Origin: Thalassotalea_H castellviae
GTDB lineage: Bacteria; Pseudomonadota; Gammaproteobacteria; Enterobacterales; Alteromonadaceae
Assembly (NCBI RefSeq): GCF_031846185.1
Contig: NZ_JAVRIF010000002.1
Span: forward strand, 62,001-126,000
DNA length: 64,000 bases
Direction of reading: 5' to 3'
The position numbers and the translations under genes were made by a program. This document shows, piece after piece, positions 55,310 through 63,170 of the stretch (position 1 is its first letter; every line of letters starts with the position of its first letter). Below the pieces are notes generated by a model that was not told the DNA's origin, did no database searches, and was given only the letters and a program-made list of their open reading frames with translations.

Positions 55310-55771
55310 CTAAAAAATTAAGTGCATACATGCTAATGCAGCAAATCCCGCAACAATATCATCGATCATAATGCCAAAACCACCATGACAATGTTTATCG
55401 AGCCAAGAAATCGGCCAAGGTTTAACAATGTCAAAGAGTCGAAATAAAACAAATCCAACAAAAATTGTTTGCCACGTCAATGGGAGCATAAACATTGTGA
55501 TAAATAAACCGACAATTTCGTCCCATACGATAGCAGGATGATCATGTACACCAGCCGCTTTTGCAGCATAACCGCATAAATAAATGCCAATTAACGACAT
55601 CACGACAACTAACATCGCATACTGAGTTACGGTCAAAGAAGCGCATAACAATAATAAAGGGATCGCTGCAATTGTACCGAATGTACCGGGCGCTTTCGGC
55701 GCAAGTCCACTACCAAAACCTAATGCGAGAAACTGAATAGGATCAGATAAGTTGAATTTATTAGCGCTCAT
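55310..55771 (-). CDS. pgpA: Phosphatidylglycerophosphatase A
   Basis: PgpA dephosphorylates phosphatidylglycerophosphate in the inner membrane to make phosphatidylglycerol. The motif GLAPKAPGTFGT and the acidic motif HDHPAIVWDEIVG are family hallmarks, with about four hydrophobic segments. I start at the ATG at 55771 (MSANKFNLSD), giving 153 residues. The longer open frame upstream lies inside thiL and has no homology. The start overlaps the end of thiL by 11 bases. Confidence 0.93.
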   Translation of the reverse strand: MSANKFNLSDPIQFLALGFGSGLAPKAPGTFGTIAAIPLLLLCASLTVTQYAMLVVVMSLIGIYLCGYAAKAAGVHDHPAIVWDEIVGLFITMFMLPLTWQTIFVGFVLFRLFDIVKPWPISWLDKHCHGGFGIMIDDIVAGFAALACMHLIF

Positions 55772-56744
55772 GGGAATTATCTTTCGCTGAAAAATGCTCA
55801 AATCCAATGGCGTTTATTTGAGTCACTTCACTATTAAGCGTGGTGGTAACTTTACTGGTAGCATTTAACTGACCAATACAAGTAACCTTTACGCCTACAT
55901 TAGCCAAAGCCGTTTCCATGCCCACTTTATTATCGGCAGAAACAGTAAATAACAATTCGTAATCGTCGCCACCTTGTAACGCTAATTCGATTGCCGCTTC
56001 ATGCCCTAATGTGTCGATAAGCTCATTTGAAAGAGGTAAATCTTCGAGCACAATATTTACCCCAACATTAGAGGCTTTACGAATGTGTTCAAGATCAGAG
56101 AGCACACCATCGGATAAATCTATCGCAGCAGAAGCATACTCACGGAGCGCTTGTCCTGCTAATACCCGAGGCTTAGGGTAATTTAACCTTTGATATGTCG
56201 CGGTTAATGTTTCTTTTGAAAGCTCAATTTTACCGTAATAATGCTTAATAGCTAAAGCTGCATCACCAATTTCACCCGTTACATATAACCAATCGCCAGC
56301 TTTAGCGCCACTTCGACTAATATGTTTATCAAACGGTATTAACCCTTGTGCAGTAACTGTGATACTTAATGGTCCTTGGGTAGTATCGCCCCCCACTAAC
56401 TGAACATTATAATATTCACACAGTTCAAATACGCCGGCACAAAACTCACCAACCCATGTTTCATCAATTTCAGGTAAGGTAATCGCAACTGATATCCATG
56501 ATGGCTCAGCTCCCATAGCTGCAAGATCGGATAAATTCACCGCGATAGCCTTATGACCTATAGCACGGGGTTCAGTTTCATGGGGAAAATGTACTCCTGC
56601 AACTAAAGTGTCTGTTGTTACGGCAATATTTTGTCGTTCAGCAGGCGTTAACAACGCACAGTCATCACCAATACCAAGCACGACATCTTTACGATTTACT
56701 GCTTGTTCAGTAAAATATTTCTTAATCAGTTCAAATTCTTTCAT
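55761..56744 (-). CDS. thiL: Thiamine-monophosphate kinase
   Basis: ThiL phosphorylates thiamine monophosphate to thiamine pyrophosphate. GIGDDCALLTPA, TTDTLVAGVHF, the NLSDLAAMGAEPSWISVA block and IDLSDGVLSDLEHI are the metal- and ATP-binding motifs of the PurM-like family. The 327 residues are normal. It is in the conserved nusB-thiL-pgpA order, with a possible terminator before it, so it may also have its own promoter in the 146-base gap after nusB. Confidence 0.96.
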   Translation of the reverse strand: MKEFELIKKYFTEQAVNRKDVVLGIGDDCALLTPAERQNIAVTTDTLVAGVHFPHETEPRAIGHKAIAVNLSDLAAMGAEPSWISVAITLPEIDETWVGEFCAGVFELCEYYNVQLVGGDTTQGPLSITVTAQGLIPFDKHISRSGAKAGDWLYVTGEIGDAALAIKHYYGKIELSKETLTATYQRLNYPKPRVLAGQALREYASAAIDLSDGVLSDLEHIRKASNVGVNIVLEDLPLSNELIDTLGHEAAIELALQGGDDYELLFTVSADNKVGMETALANVGVKVTCIGQLNATSKVTTTLNSEVTQINAIGFEHFSAKDNSHER

Positions 56745-56829
56745 AACAATTTATCACATATCAAAAAGGCTAATATCAGACATGTTTTATATGACTAGTG
56801 AAGTAATATAAAACAGAATGTTGCGCGCA

Positions 56830-56864
56830 TAAAAATACAAAAGGCGCACATAATCATGGCGCCT
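56830..56864 (-). terminator. Possible terminator after nusB
   Basis: On the minus strand AGGCGC and GCGCCT pair around an eleven-base loop and are followed by TTTGTATTTTT. The stem is short (6 bases) but GC-rich in AT-rich surroundings. Confidence 0.5.
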
Positions 56865-56890
56865 AATAATTCAAGTAGCTATTGGTTAAA

Positions 56891-57319
56891 TTATGCTTCT
56901 GGACGAATTAATTTAACTGCTTTATCAAGCACACCATTAATAAACTTATGACTATCATCAGCAGCAAAAAGTTTCGCTAATTCGATAGCTTCGTTAATAA
57001 CGACCCGATAAGGAACGTCTAAACAATCACTTAGTTCAAAAATAGCAACCCGTAAAATTGCCTTTTCAATATGATCAACATCACATAAAGGGCGGTCAAG
57101 GTGTGGCTCAATAGCTGAATCAATTGAACTTACTTGTGAAGTAACACCACGAAATAATTTTTGAAAGAATTCAATTTCAAAACGTCGCTTTGCGTTTTCT
57201 GTTAAAAAATGAGCTTCAACATCAGTAACTGAATTTTCACTCATTTGCCATGAATATACGGCTTGTACCGCTAATTCACGGGCTTTTCTTCTAGGTGATG
57301 GTTTCACAACACTCTCCAA
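56891..57319 (-). CDS. nusB: Transcription antitermination factor NusB
   Basis: NusB binds boxA RNA with ribosomal protein S10 in rRNA antitermination. The 142-residue all-helical protein begins with the RNA-binding RRKARELAVQAVYSWQMS and ends with the conserved YRVVINEAIELAKLF and KFINGVLDKA. It follows ribH by 17 bases. Confidence 0.97.
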   Translation of the reverse strand: MESVVKPSPRRKARELAVQAVYSWQMSENSVTDVEAHFLTENAKRRFEIEFFQKLFRGVTSQVSSIDSAIEPHLDRPLCDVDHIEKAILRVAIFELSDCLDVPYRVVINEAIELAKLFAADDSHKFINGVLDKAVKLIRPEA

Positions 57320-57336
57320 ATAAATTACTAGCTAAA

Positions 57337-57801
57337 TTATAGCTGAGAAAGTACGTTAACCATTTCCAAAGCACCAAGAGCAGCTTCACCACCTTTGTTA
57401 CCTGCTTTAGTACCAGCTCTTTCGATTGCTTGCTCAATTGAATCGGTTGTGATCACCCCGAAAGATACTGGGATTTCAGAATCTAAACAAACCTGAGCTA
57501 AGCCTTTATTACATTCACCAGCAACAAAGTCGAAATGTGGCGTACCACCACGAATCACCGCACCAATAGCGATAATTGCATCAAACTTACCACTTTTCGC
57601 TGCTTTCTTAGCCACTAAAGGTAATTCATAAGCACCTGGTACTTTGATTATTGTAATATCTTCATCGGCCACTTGACCAAAACGTTTTAACACATCAACA
57701 GCGCCATTTTGTAGGCTATCAACGATATAATGATTAAAGCGAGACACAACGATTGCAAATTTTTTGCCCGGCGCAGGAATAGTAGCTTCGATAACATTCA
57801 T
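57337..57801 (-). CDS. ribH: 6,7-dimethyl-8-ribityllumazine synthase
   Basis: This enzyme forms lumazine, the penultimate step of riboflavin synthesis, usually as a 60-subunit shell or pentamers. PGAYELPLVAKKAAKSG and AIGAVIRGGTPHFDFVAGE carry the active-site residues. I start at the ATG at 57801 (MNVIEATIPAPG), giving 154 residues; an in-frame TTG four codons upstream is less likely. In many relatives ribBA and other rib genes precede ribH. Here the polysaccharide locus begins after a 440-base gap instead. Confidence 0.96.
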   Translation of the reverse strand: MNVIEATIPAPGKKFAIVVSRFNHYIVDSLQNGAVDVLKRFGQVADEDITIIKVPGAYELPLVAKKAAKSGKFDAIIAIGAVIRGGTPHFDFVAGECNKGLAQVCLDSEIPVSFGVITTDSIEQAIERAGTKAGNKGGEAALGALEMVNVLSQL

Positions 57802-57813
57802 TCTACAGATCAA

Positions 57814-58253
57814 CTCTTAATTAAAAAATTGTCGCGATTCTAACAAAAAATGAAAGAATTAGGTACTGGTTTGTTGTTAACGACATAAACTTTAATTCTT
57901 CTTTGTTAAATTAAGAAGGTTATTTCTAACAAGAGCCTCAGTTCACCATAATGCAAAGAAAATTTTGTCATACATTCACTTGTTTACGTTAGCTTTAATG
58001 AGATTCAACTTAAACTAGTATTTAAACAGTAAAGGAGGTAGCTATATTTTAACGTCAGCAATAAACTTATCGCCAAATGTTCATAATTATTTCAGCGATA
58101 AATGTTTCCAGTTAATTTTCTTTAAGGTAGAATGCGATTCCTTCAAGCATTAGACAATTCTATTTAGAATGTAGTTTAATGTATTTTAAGATCTCTCTAG
58201 CTTTGATAATTTTAATTACATAATGATAAATGGATAGGAGCATTAATCCTTAA
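57814..58253. other. 440-base AT-rich intergenic region between ribH and the polysaccharide locus
   Basis: No gene is visible. It must hold the divergent promoters for ribH and the polysaccharide genes. An ops-like element is listed at 58034-58044. I see no recognisable FMN riboswitch pattern, though I could not fold the sequence. Confidence 0.6.
58034..58044 (+). promoter_or_regulatory. Possible ops-like (RfaH recruitment) element
   Basis: GGAGGTAGCTA differs from the ops consensus GGCGGTAGCGT at three positions and keeps the GGTAG core. It lies about 210 bases upstream of the first polysaccharide gene, the usual place for this element. It also looks like a ribosome-binding site, but no start codon follows at a suitable distance. 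Confidence 0.25.
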
Positions 58254-58748
58254 ATGTTAAAAAATCGTCCCGAAGTAATACTTATGGTATATGGAAAGGG
58301 AGGTCATGCTGCACAGATGACACGCTTTATTAATGGCGCACCTGAAGAACTAAAAAGTATACCGTTTATTGCTTTAACTGACGTTAAATCAAAAGATAAT
58401 AACTTTATTCGCCAGTTTTATTGTATAGAAGCACGTGATAAATTTTCTCACATTAAAAATATTATAACTTTTTTTCTGTACATCTTTTGGTCGCTAAGCC
58501 AAACCATTCGCATAATGCTCAAATACCGTGTAGTGTCTATGATTTCAACAGGTCCTGGAGTGGCTGTTGTTCCAGGAATAATTTGTCGATTGTTTAACAT
58601 TAAAGTTATCTACTTCGAGTCTTGGTCTCGTGTTTTTACGCCGTCTCTTGCAGGAAAAGTTATGTATCATGTTGCTAATTTATTTTTTATTCAACATGAA
58701 TCACTAAAAAAACATTATCCTAAAAGTCGCTTCTTCGGTAGATTATGA
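58254..58748 (+). CDS. Alg14/PssD-like membrane subunit of a glycosyltransferase
   Basis: This is the membrane-anchored half of a split GT28-type UDP-sugar transferase. The opening VILMVYGKGGHAAQMTRFI carries the glycine-rich GGH motif of the Alg14 family, and MISTGPGVAVVPGIICRLFN and VIYFESWSRVFTPSLAGKV are typical of it. A hydrophobic segment near residues 67-88 may associate with the membrane. The stop overlaps the start of the Alg13-like partner by four bases, which supports a two-subunit enzyme. It probably adds an early sugar to a lipid-linked intermediate. Confidence 0.85.
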   Translation: MLKNRPEVILMVYGKGGHAAQMTRFINGAPEELKSIPFIALTDVKSKDNNFIRQFYCIEARDKFSHIKNIITFFLYIFWSLSQTIRIMLKYRVVSMISTGPGVAVVPGIICRLFNIKVIYFESWSRVFTPSLAGKVMYHVANLFFIQHESLKKHYPKSRFFGRL

Positions 58749-59197
58749 ATATTTTTGTGACCGTCGGACATACTCATTACAATGCTTTATTTAAGGCAGT
58801 AAACGAGCAGTTATCACCAACAAAGTATCAAATTGTCAATCAGATTTCTGAAGGGACATACCTTCCTGACAACCATAAGTATTTCAAATACTCGACTCAA
58901 GTAGAAGATGAAGTAATTAAAGCTGACTTGGTTATTACTCATGCCGGTGCAGGATCTGTATTTCATTTATTAGAAATGGAAAAACCGACCTTGATTGTGC
59001 CTAATTTTGACCGAATAGATAACCACCAACAAGATTTAGCTGATTTTGTAATAAAAAATAATTATGCTTGTGTCTGCACTGATTTACAAAGGCTTGAGGA
59101 GTTTGTGGTAAAATCAATTAATACTCAATTTACTCCATATAAAAAAAATAACTTTTGTGGTTATGAGAAAATACTTGAAGTAATAAATGAGGCTTAA
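58745..59197 (+). CDS. Alg13/PssE-like catalytic subunit of a glycosyltransferase
   Basis: This 150-residue protein is the GT28 C-terminal domain that binds the UDP-sugar. It begins MNIFVTVGHTHYNALFKAV and contains the donor-binding segment LVITHAGAGSVFHLLEMEKP followed by LIVPN. Paired with the preceding Alg14-like gene, it should form one active transferase. The overlap of four bases suggests coupled translation and equal amounts. Confidence 0.87.
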   Translation: MNIFVTVGHTHYNALFKAVNEQLSPTKYQIVNQISEGTYLPDNHKYFKYSTQVEDEVIKADLVITHAGAGSVFHLLEMEKPTLIVPNFDRIDNHQQDLADFVIKNNYACVCTDLQRLEEFVVKSINTQFTPYKKNNFCGYEKILEVINEA

Positions 59198-59236
59198 TAC
59201 ACCAACGAATACGTGTTTTTATTAAATTAGCACATT

Positions 59237-60097
59237 ATGGAACAATATAAATTTAGCATTATCATCCCTGCATACAATGAAGAAGTGTTGATCGTAAAAA
59301 CACTTTCAAGCTTACTTGAAGATAATACATTACATACCATTGAATTAGTCGTTGTTTGCAATGCTTGCCAAGACAATACCCATACTAGAACAATATCATT
59401 CCTTAAAGAAAATGAATTATCCCTGCAACAAAAAAACATCAATTTTTTAGTGTTTGAAACGGACAAAGCGTCTAAAACGAACGCACTGAATTTAGGTGTG
59501 AGTAACAGCAAATCATCTATTAAAGTATTGATGGACGCTGATATTGAAATTAGTGGCAAAGACATTAATACACTCGTAACAGAGTTAAAAGATAGCCATT
59601 TAAAGGCCATATCCCCAAAGATCAAATTCTCTTTCAATAAGAGTGATTTTTTAGTGAGGCAGTATTATCGTGTCGCAAGCCTTTCTTTTTACAATATCAA
59701 CCATAGACTGTCCAATGTCATCGCTTTGAGTGAAACAGGCATAAAACAAATAACTCCTTTACCTGAAATTATTGCCGATGACGAATATATAAGGCGGCAG
59801 TTTTTGCCATCTGAAGTGGCAGTATCTCAACAGTGTGCTTTAGTATTTACCTGCGCTAAAAACCTCAGTAATTTATTGCAAGTACTAACCCGAGTTGAAC
59901 GTGGCAATGTTCAACTAAATAATCTAAAGATTAAAAAACCCGCTATCTACGCTCCAAAAGGATATAACAAGCCACCTTGGTTTTGTATGCCTACTTTTAT
60001 TCTTATAAAATTAGTTGTCAAAATCAGAGCAAAACTTCAATTTATGCTGGGTAAAACTAAACAATGGGAAAGAGATGAATCCAACAGAATTAGCTAA
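59237..60097 (+). CDS. Family 2 glycosyltransferase
   Basis: The N-terminal GT-A fold is clear: FSIIIPAYNEEVLIVKTLSS, then KTNALNLGVSNSKSSIKVLM and the metal-binding DADIE. The 286 residues end in a basic and hydrophobic region without clear multiple membrane helices. Donor and acceptor cannot be read from sequence. It follows the Alg13-like gene by 39 bases and overlaps the next glycosyltransferase by about 23 bases. Confidence 0.85.
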   Translation: MEQYKFSIIIPAYNEEVLIVKTLSSLLEDNTLHTIELVVVCNACQDNTHTRTISFLKENELSLQQKNINFLVFETDKASKTNALNLGVSNSKSSIKVLMDADIEISGKDINTLVTELKDSHLKAISPKIKFSFNKSDFLVRQYYRVASLSFYNINHRLSNVIALSETGIKQITPLPEIIADDEYIRRQFLPSEVAVSQQCALVFTCAKNLSNLLQVLTRVERGNVQLNNLKIKKPAIYAPKGYNKPPWFCMPTFILIKLVVKIRAKLQFMLGKTKQWERDESNRIS

Positions 60098-60971
60098 AAA
60101 TAGTGGTTTATCGTTACCTTTAGTCAGTGTCTACATTCCGACAAAAAATCGTCAAGCACTACTTGCTAATGCTATTGACTCAATTTTCCAACAAACTTAC
60201 CCAAATATAGAAATACTTGTTGTTGATGATGGCTCTACCGATAATACCTTCGAATTTCTAACTCAACTAAGTAGTAAACATAACAACATTTTCATTTTTA
60301 AAAATAACGTCAGTAAAGGGGCTTGTATCTCAAGGAACATAGCTATCAAAAAGGCTAATGGTGAGTTTGTTACCGGACTTGATGATGATGATGTATTTCT
60401 GCCAAATAGAATTGCTAGCCTAGTATCGGCTTATGATGATAACTATGCATTTGTTTGCTCAAGTATGTATTGGGATTATGGTAAAAAAAAGCGAATAATT
60501 GATGCCAAAGAAGGACAAATAACCCTTGCACAGCAACTAAGTTACAATGAAGCAACCTCGCAAGTTTTAGTAAAAAAAGAGCGAGTGCTCAGTATTGGTG
60601 GTTTTGACGAACAATTTGTAGCTTGCCAAGATTATGACCTTTGGACCCGTTTGATGATTAAGTACGGCACGGCCTTTCGCATAGCTACTCCTACATATAT
60701 TGTTAATGACACCGGTTCTTCACAGCGAATGATAGCGAATACTAACAGCGTAAAAGGCTATTTACAGTATTTTGATAAACATCAACACTTGATGAGCGAT
60801 GCAAACCTAAAAAATCAAAAGTTTATGCGGATCAGACGTTGTAGAGAAGTATTATCAATGAAGGAATTGATTAAACAAATTGGCTCGGGGCATTTTTATA
60901 GTAAGTTGCGCTACTTTTTATCTTCTAACTTTAGATTGATTCAACAACTACACCAAAAGCATTATAAATAA
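60075..60971 (+). CDS. Family 2 glycosyltransferase
   Basis: This is a GT-A transferase: VSVYIPTKNRQALLANAIDS, VVDDGSTDNTF, SKGACISRNIAIKKANGEFV and the metal site LDDDDVF, followed by CQDYDLWTRLM. It resembles enzymes that transfer galactose or similar sugars in capsule and LPS loci. I start at the ATG at 60075 (MNPTELAKNSG, 298 residues) with a GGGAAAGAG purine run just before it. A TTG at 60015 is in frame but lies within the preceding gene. Confidence 0.86.
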   Translation: MNPTELAKNSGLSLPLVSVYIPTKNRQALLANAIDSIFQQTYPNIEILVVDDGSTDNTFEFLTQLSSKHNNIFIFKNNVSKGACISRNIAIKKANGEFVTGLDDDDVFLPNRIASLVSAYDDNYAFVCSSMYWDYGKKKRIIDAKEGQITLAQQLSYNEATSQVLVKKERVLSIGGFDEQFVACQDYDLWTRLMIKYGTAFRIATPTYIVNDTGSSQRMIANTNSVKGYLQYFDKHQHLMSDANLKNQKFMRIRRCREVLSMKELIKQIGSGHFYSKLRYFLSSNFRLIQQLHQKHYK

Positions 60972-61043
60972 CACTTACTAGGTGCTCATCAAGTTTAGTG
61001 GACTTCCCAGACTTTTCTTTAAAACTACATTCGTTTAAAACAT

Positions 61044-62339
61044 TTAAACTTTCTCAATCAACGAGTTTGCATTGGCACGTAGATATCTATTCCCCCAATA
61101 AGCCCGAAGAAAAAACACCAGTAACTCTACCAACAAGACGCATAGAGCGACAGAAAATGCCGTAGTATAACCGAGCAAATAGCAAAAACTCAGTAAACAC
61201 AATTGTAATGCACCACCTAAAAATACACTTCTATTTGCCAAACTTACCTTTCCTAAAGCTCCCAACAAAGGGTAACCAAGCATAGTAGAAGGAGTAGTAA
61301 ACATTAAGGTGATTAGAAAAATTAGTAATACTGAATTTGCATTGACAAATTCCTCACCGAATAAGAGCTCAAGTACCTGCTCACCTATAACAGAGCCTAT
61401 CAATACACCGGTAAGACAACATAAAACCGCCCATTTCATGACTTTAAATAACAAGGAAAAGTTTCTATTTTTAAGCATGTTAGGATAGAGAGCCTGAGAT
61501 AATGGAGCAAAAAAAGCTTGCGCTCCTTTGTACAGTTGTTCAGCCGCAGAATAATAGGCAACTTGGACACTCGTTCCCCAAAGCCCCAAGAAAACGGTCC
61601 CAGCCGCTGTATATGTACTAACTGCAGCGCGCGACCAAAAAAACTCCATTGACGCCTTAAAGGTTTCCAATATGCTCTGCCAACCAGGCCAAGTTGCGCG
61701 ATACCCCAATTTATAAATTAAAACCAATCCTAATAAAGCTGCAGCACAATGAGTGATACCGTTAAATAGAGCTACGTAAAAGTAATCTTCTTTCGTTGCA
61801 ACAAAAAACACTACCAGTAACAAAAAACTTAAACGCGAAAGTAAAGAGAAAAACGTTATATATCCCATTTTCTCAATACCATGAAAGAACCAAATAGGCT
61901 GTAAGGTTGTGCCCGCTAAAATTAAAATACTTAGTAGTAATAATTCCTTATGTTCAGCATATTGTTGGGTATTCAACGCATAAAGATATATAGTGGCGGA
62001 CACTAATAAAAGCAGCAAGATCCTACAACAATAGATAGCGCCAACCACTTTGTTAATCTTTGAAACATCCCCTCTAATTTTACTGAGGACTACAGGAGCG
62101 TATAAAGAAAATCCATAATCGGTAATAACAAACCCTAATTGCGCGATCCCTAGACCAAAAGCAACTAATCCATAATATTGTGCGCCGAGTACATGGGTGA
62201 GATATGGTAATAAAATAAACGGCAGCACCATATTAGCGATTTGAATAACAAATAAAGCGCTAGCATTTTTAAATACCCGCTTCTGATCTTCTTGATCGTT
62301 ATTTGCCGACGTGCTGCTTAGCCTTTCACTCATAATCAT
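61044..62339 (-). CDS. Oligosaccharide flippase, Wzx/RfbX type
   Basis: This 431-residue inner-membrane protein has about twelve hydrophobic segments and belongs to the polysaccharide-transport family. The opening ALFVIQIANMVLPFILLPYL and the next segment THVLGAQYYGLVAFGLGIAQ are typical of Wzx flippases, which move lipid-linked repeat units to the periplasm. It faces the four transferase genes and follows the TagD-like gene by 8 bases on its own strand. A second ATG two codons in is possible. Confidence 0.88.
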   Translation of the reverse strand: MIMSERLSSTSANNDQEDQKRVFKNASALFVIQIANMVLPFILLPYLTHVLGAQYYGLVAFGLGIAQLGFVITDYGFSLYAPVVLSKIRGDVSKINKVVGAIYCCRILLLLLVSATIYLYALNTQQYAEHKELLLLSILILAGTTLQPIWFFHGIEKMGYITFFSLLSRLSFLLLVVFFVATKEDYFYVALFNGITHCAAALLGLVLIYKLGYRATWPGWQSILETFKASMEFFWSRAAVSTYTAAGTVFLGLWGTSVQVAYYSAAEQLYKGAQAFFAPLSQALYPNMLKNRNFSLLFKVMKWAVLCCLTGVLIGSVIGEQVLELLFGEEFVNANSVLLIFLITLMFTTPSTMLGYPLLGALGKVSLANRSVFLGGALQLCLLSFCYLLGYTTAFSVALCVLLVELLVFFLRAYWGNRYLRANANSLIEKV

Positions 62340-62347
62340 TCATTTAA

Positions 62348-62809
62348 TTAAGAGAGGTTATCAACCAGATTAGAAATCACATCTAATGCTTTTTTAAACT
62401 CTTCTCTATGCTCCGAGCCAAGAATAGATAAATTCTGTTTAATTTTAGTACTCGATATCCCAGTTGTTCTGGGTAAATAAACCACCTCACAATGTGAGGA
62501 TAAATGATCAAATTTTCCAAGCCAATCTTCGCCCATGCCCAAAATGTCTGCAGAATACTGTTCAATATCCCGCTCTTTTTGTTGCCAGTCATTTTCTGGA
62601 ATAACCAAATCCACACATTTAAGCCCAGATATAATTTCAATTCTATCCTCAAAACAAATGCTAGACTGTTTATTTTTCAGCGCATTAAATTCGTCAGTTG
62701 AAACACCGACAATAAGCCTATCTCCTAACGCTCTCAATCTTTGTAATAATCGAAGATGACCAATATGGAATAAATCAAAGGTTCCATAGGTAATAACCGT
62801 TTTACTCAT
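62348..62809 (-). CDS. Cytidylyltransferase-like protein (TagD/GCT family)
   Basis: This is a small nucleotidyltransferase with the HxGH motif in YGTFDLFHIGHLRLLQR and the second motif TTGISSTKIK, as in glycerol-3-phosphate cytidylyltransferases. The core of about 125 residues is followed by a short helical tail, 153 residues in total. It may make CDP-glycerol or a similar activated alcohol for decorating the polysaccharide; the exact substrate is uncertain. It is probably cotranscribed with the flippase. Confidence 0.87.
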   Translation of the reverse strand: MSKTVITYGTFDLFHIGHLRLLQRLRALGDRLIVGVSTDEFNALKNKQSSICFEDRIEIISGLKCVDLVIPENDWQQKERDIEQYSADILGMGEDWLGKFDHLSSHCEVVYLPRTTGISSTKIKQNLSILGSEHREEFKKALDVISNLVDNLS

Positions 62810-63170
62810 AATTAATTACTCTTTAGTACGGTTGATACAATAATGTTTCACTGGGCGATTAAAACCGAAACAATAGCACCAATTTAAAAGCCTAAAATAC
62901 ATCGTGATGCTCTTATAAGACCTATATTTTTCCTAAATTCGCAGATGTCACTGCCCACATTAGGCACCACCGGTAAAACTCGCGAATTTTATCATTAAAA
63001 TAGATTTTTGTTCAATCCAATTCATTGAACAAACAAGTTTTATATCTGATTTTAAAAGTGGGTAATAAGCCATTGAATGTTACAGTAATAGATATCAATC
63101 CTGATAATTCAATTTTTCCGGTCTTTTCAAATATAATCAATCAAACATTAACCGCTTTACTCGATCTGTC
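62810..63170. other. 361-base intergenic region upstream of the TagD-like gene
   Basis: It is AT-rich and contains no gene I can support. An eight-base inverted repeat (TTGTTCAA at 63008-63015 with TTGAACAA at 63025-63032) lies in it and could be an operator. It should hold the promoter of the TagD-flippase pair, and it also follows the GT4 gene. Confidence 0.5.

Noticed and set aside
58031..58045. Strong ribosome-binding-like sequence AAAGGAGG as the start of a hidden gene
   Set aside because: No start codon lies at a suitable distance and the following frames close quickly. It is listed instead as a possible ops-like element.
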